A DNA stretch of 64,000 nt from assembly GCA_963682175.1 (NCBI GenBank), contig OY821775.1, positions 248,001-312,000 on the forward strand, given 5' to 3'. The position numbers and the translations under genes are program-made. Shown piece by piece: positions 61,745-64,000 of this stretch. How positions within the stretch are numbered: position 1 is the first letter of the stretch; the number at the start of each line of letters is the position of its first letter. The DNA is from Triglochin maritima (lineage: Eukaryota > Streptophyta > Magnoliopsida > Alismatales > Juncaginaceae). The notes under the pieces are model-generated. The model was not told the origin of the DNA. It did no database searches and worked only from the letters and a program-made list of their open reading frames with translations.

Positions 61745-62420
61745 AACTTCCCCAGGACAGACACAACTCTTATTCCGGACAGACGCAACACTATTCCGGA
61801 CAAACACAACTCTTATTCCGGACAGACGCAACTCTTATTCCGGACAGACACAACACTATTCCGGACAGACAGAATACTTATTCCGGACATAAACAAACTC
61901 TTATTCCGGACAGACGCAACACTATTCCGGACAGACAAAATACTTATTCCGGACATAAACCAACTCTTATTCCGGACAGACGCAACACTATTCCGGACAG
62001 ACAAAATACTTATTCCGGACAGACGCAACTCTTATTCCGGAGAGACGCAACACTATTCTGGACAGACAAAATACTTATTCCGGACAGACGCAACTCTTAT
62101 TCCGGACAGACGCAACACTATTCCGGACAGACAAACTCTTATTCCGGACAAACAAAATTCTTATTCCGGACAGACAAAATACTTATTCCGGACAGACACA
62201 ATACGTATTCCGGACAAACAAGATACTATTTCGGACAGATAAAATACTATTCCGGACATACATAATACTTTTCCCGGATAACCTCAAGACACTTATTCCG
62301 GACAGAGACAACACTATTCCGGACAGACACAAGACTTATCCCGGACAGACAAAACACTTATTCCGGACATAAACCAACACTACTTCGGACTAACACAACA
62401 CTCATTCCGGACCAAGATGC
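61745..62420 (+). repeat. CTTATTCCGGACAGACGCAA array in Ulp1-gene intron 2
   Basis: About 32 units of 20-22 bp fill the 714-base intron (62424-61711) almost end to end. Orientation on the plus strand is CTTATTCCGGACA, opposite to 58330-59390. Read on each gene's own sense strand, intron copies in both genes run TGTCCGG. Confidence 0.92.
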
Positions 62421-63353
62421 TTACTTGTAATACGGCAACACAACCATACACGTAGCCCTGCTTCATAGAGAAGTTCCCTGACAATCTCCTCCTCGAGAGG
62501 TTCCGTTGGGCTTCCTCCAGTCCTTCAACCAAGAAAGTGTGAACCGCATTTGCCCACGCATATCTCTTGAGGCGCTTGAGGTTCTTAAGGTGCTTCGTGT
62601 ACCACGCTTTACTTCGCAGTGATCCATCGAAGAACAAAAAATGATTGAAAATCGTAGAAATAAGGAGTCGGACGTGCTCCTCCTCCTCGCCCATCTTGCT
62701 CGTGGCGGTAAGATGACCCAGTAGTTGGGTGTTGTCGAGGTTCACCCCGTCACGTTTCTCTACGTACATTGCTTCCATATCCACTCTCTGCCCATGTGCT
62801 CTTAGTCTAAGTAGAAGGGCGACGTCTTCTACCGTAAATGGGACCACCCCAGTGGCTATTCTCAGACCGACTTCAGTGGCGTCGAAGTGTTCGACGAACC
62901 AACCCAGTATCTCGTTGTCAGTTGTGACGTGAGGAAAGGAGAGGAAGTGGCCGAAAGGCGTCCGTTGGAAGACATTTTTCTCCTCCTCCTTCATCCGGTC
63001 GAACTGCTTGTGAAGGGCCGTGAAACCGCACTTGGTTTCGCGGAAGTAGTACGTGCTTCCCTTAAACCACCAAAAAAAATTGTTAGAGGCCAATAATGAA
63101 CCTTAAAATGAACCAGAAAGAACGTGGTTGACACAACACCTGTGCGGCTACAATTTCAGGAGCGATGGAGGTTTCAGGTAGAGAAGGATCCATTTTCGCC
63201 TTGTTATAATTTTCGTTCGACTAAAACAGGAATGAAGGTTTTGGATGAGCGTATGGAAAGGAACTCCGGCTGAAATGGGGAATGGAAAAGGAGAAGACTT
63301 GGGAGGAAAGTTACTCGAATATTGTCCCGCCGCTAATGATGTACGTGAAGTTT

Positions 63354-63409
63354 AACCGTCTAATCGTGATTTCGGGAAATGAACCGTCTAATCGTGATTT
63401 CGGGAAATG
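63354..63409. repeat. 28-bp tandem duplication upstream of the Ulp1 gene
   Basis: Two perfect adjacent copies of a unit starting AACCGTCTAATCGTG lie about 160-215 bases before the Ulp1-gene ATG, inside MULE 2. Confidence 0.88.
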
Positions 63410-63524
63410 AACTGTCGCACCCAATAATTCGTAATTTACTTTTCCCCGCGCAGAAGTTTTGGCTGACTGGACACTGAACTGGCAGCTGACTTGTCTATCT
63501 ACGTAGGAAGCGTCACGGACGCGC

Positions 63525-63558
63525 GCGTCCGTGTATAACTCCATTTATACACGGACGC
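63525..63558. repeat. 14-bp hairpin at the right end of MULE 2
   Basis: GCGTCCGTGTATAA and TTATACACGGACGC are separated by six bases, only four bases before the proposed right end. It is adjacent to another inverted pair (GTCACGGACGC / GCGCGTCCGTG) starting near 63512. Confidence 0.9.
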
Positions 63559-63562
63559 ACTC

Positions 63563-63571
63563 ATATAAATA
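63563..63571 (+). promoter_or_regulatory. TATA box of the CacyBP/SIP-like gene and MULE 2 target duplication
   Basis: ATATAAATA lies 107 bases before the ATG, followed by a GA-rich leader (63601-63619), good spacing for a plant core promoter. The identical 9-mer at 55072-55080 is the other side of the MULE 2 insertion. Confidence 0.6.
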
Positions 63572-63677
63572 AGGAATTTAGTTTGGGTTCGGAGAAGATT
63601 CGAGAGAGAGAGAGAGAGTGAAGAAGGAAGCCTTTTGGAAAACCCTAGGTCGTTGGAAGATTGGAAGAAGATTTGGA

Positions 63678-63815
63678 ATGGCGATAACAGCAGCAGCAGC
63701 AGCAGTTACAGATGTGAAACTGGAGTTGGAAGAGCTGAAGCACCTCCACTCCATCGCCAAACGCCCCAGAGTCCTCTCCCTTCTCTCCGCCGAGATCAAC
63801 TCTCTCCAACAAAAG
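63678..63815 (+). CDS. CacyBP/SIP (Siah-interacting)-like protein, first exon
   Basis: ATG at 63678; 46 codons end at a GT donor after 63815 (AAAAG|GTACTT), phase 0. The peptide has an Ala run (coded by GCA repeats), then LELEELKHLHSIAKRPRVLSLLSAEINSLQQK, which fits the N-terminal Siah_Int/CacyBP dimerisation helix pair. Later exons (CS and SGS domains in this family) would lie beyond the window. The family link rests on one short exon, so it is tentative. Confidence 0.5.
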
Positions 63816-64000
63816 GTACTTTCTTTTTTCTACACTCACTTCGTTGGTTGATTTCGGTCCTTCTTGTTATACAAATCATCAAATCACAATAGAATGATTT
63901 ATTTTTTGTTGGAAGGCCAGAATAGTTGATTATATTGTAGTTGAGAAAAAAGGAGGAACAATCAATGACTTGCTTTCAAATTTTAGATGATATTGTTGTA

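Larger units (their letters stand above)
59518..63193 (-). pseudogene. DUF1985-like / coiled-coil / Ulp1 protease gene (VANC-like), one nonsense codon
   Basis: Exons 63193-63140, 63060-62425 and 61710-59518 share one frame over 960 positions, broken only by TGA at 59977-59979 (position 578 of exon 3). The first exon starts MDPSLPETS. Residues about 19-260 look like DUF1985/plant-mobile-domain folds (FGHFLSFPHV, VPFTVEDVALLLRL, RYAWANAVHTFLV, VYGCVAVLQVWLCEKF). Residues about 380-630 are an extreme EEERKKREE charged coiled coil. The end is a Ulp1/C48 peptidase: His in GHWTLF, Asn in IQYNSL where Asp is usual, and Gln..Cys in QQPGSNDCG. The stop would remove the protease but leave the N-terminal part. 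Such proteins occur in KI-MULE and VANDAL elements. Type is pseudogene only because of the single stop. Confidence 0.8.
55081..63562. mobile_element. MULE 2: VANDAL-like non-TIR MULE with transposase and DUF1985-Ulp1 gene
   Basis: ATATAAATA occurs at 55072-55080 and again at 63563-63571, a perfect 9-bp duplication bracketing 8.5 kb. The ends share only short motifs (CACGGACGC, two CAGTCAGC/AGTCAGC copies), not a long TIR. Inside are a FAR1/MULE transposase (+, 55678-58170) and a convergent DUF1985-like/coiled-coil/Ulp1 gene (-, 63193-59518). Arrays of a CTTATTCCGGACA-type motif fill the 5' flank, introns of both genes and the space between them. The gene pair and arrays are seen directly. The exact ends rest on the 9-mer, which is also a TATA box, so chance duplication is possible. 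Confidence 0.68.

Noticed and set aside
58520..62028. Frames translating the TCCGGA arrays (LFRTANTLIPD, SVRNSVASVRNKS)
   Set aside because: Pure translations of tandem noncoding repeats in introns and intergenic DNA.
58330..62420. CRISPR-like appearance of regularly spaced short repeats
   Set aside because: The units are degenerate tandem repeats with no unique spacers, in plant nuclear DNA inside a transposon; no cas genes are present.
1..64000. tRNA or rRNA genes
   Set aside because: I saw no convincing A/B-box cloverleaf or rRNA segment by eye; a tRNAscan run would be needed to exclude one.

Overview
The window is nuclear DNA from a flowering plant, most likely a eudicot. The evidence is many short exons with GT..AG introns, an AT-rich background with long (AT)n runs, plant-specific gene families (PPR proteins, a neprosin/DUF239 protein, a chlorophyll dephytylase-like hydrolase) and several classes of plant transposon. 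No species can be named from the sequence alone.

Layout. 1-5320: a minus-strand Ty1/copia retrotransposon that runs off the left edge. It is split by a nested 1.2 kb solo LTR (2172-3379, 5-bp target duplication CTCGC). 5507-10049: a chlorophyll dephytylase-like gene (+) that has lost or been separated from its first exon, convergent with an intact single-exon PPR gene (-). 10705-12792: a 2.1 kb solo LTR with target duplication CATAC. 13018-14420: a five-exon pectinesterase (-). 16207-18270: a broken PPR gene (-). 20257-24125: a decayed PIF/Harbinger transposon with divergent transposase and Myb-like genes. 26346-34468: a neprosin-domain gene (+), a kinetochore SPC25-like gene (+) and an eight-exon short-chain dehydrogenase (-). 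38141-46014: 20S proteasome subunit alpha-6 (-), a second LTR of the left-hand copia family, and a nine-exon ERA-type GTPase (+). 47741-51980: a GH5 endo-beta-mannanase (+) and a possible 58-residue membrane peptide (+). 52190-63562: two adjacent Mutator-like elements (MULEs). 63678-end: first exon of a probable CacyBP/SIP-like gene (+).

The main result is the second MULE (about 55081-63562). It carries an intact-looking FAR1/MULE transposase gene (+) convergent with a DUF1985-like, coiled-coil, Ulp1 protease gene (-). Its noncoding parts (5' flank, introns, and the 1.1 kb between the genes) are filled with about a hundred copies of a short motif related to CTTATTCCGGACA. A non-TIR MULE with a 9-bp target duplication, a DUF1985 protein and its own noncoding motif arrays matches the VANDAL/VANC anti-silencing arrangement described in Arabidopsis. 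I propose it as a divergent relative with a new motif.

Three other transposons here also carry private short-motif arrays in regulatory or intronic DNA: CGGTCGACCG in two unrelated LTR families, GGCGTCT/AGACGCC hairpins in intron 1 of the first MULE, and GGTTGTG repeats between the two promoters of the Harbinger element. Intergenic DNA not listed as a feature shows no gene I can support.
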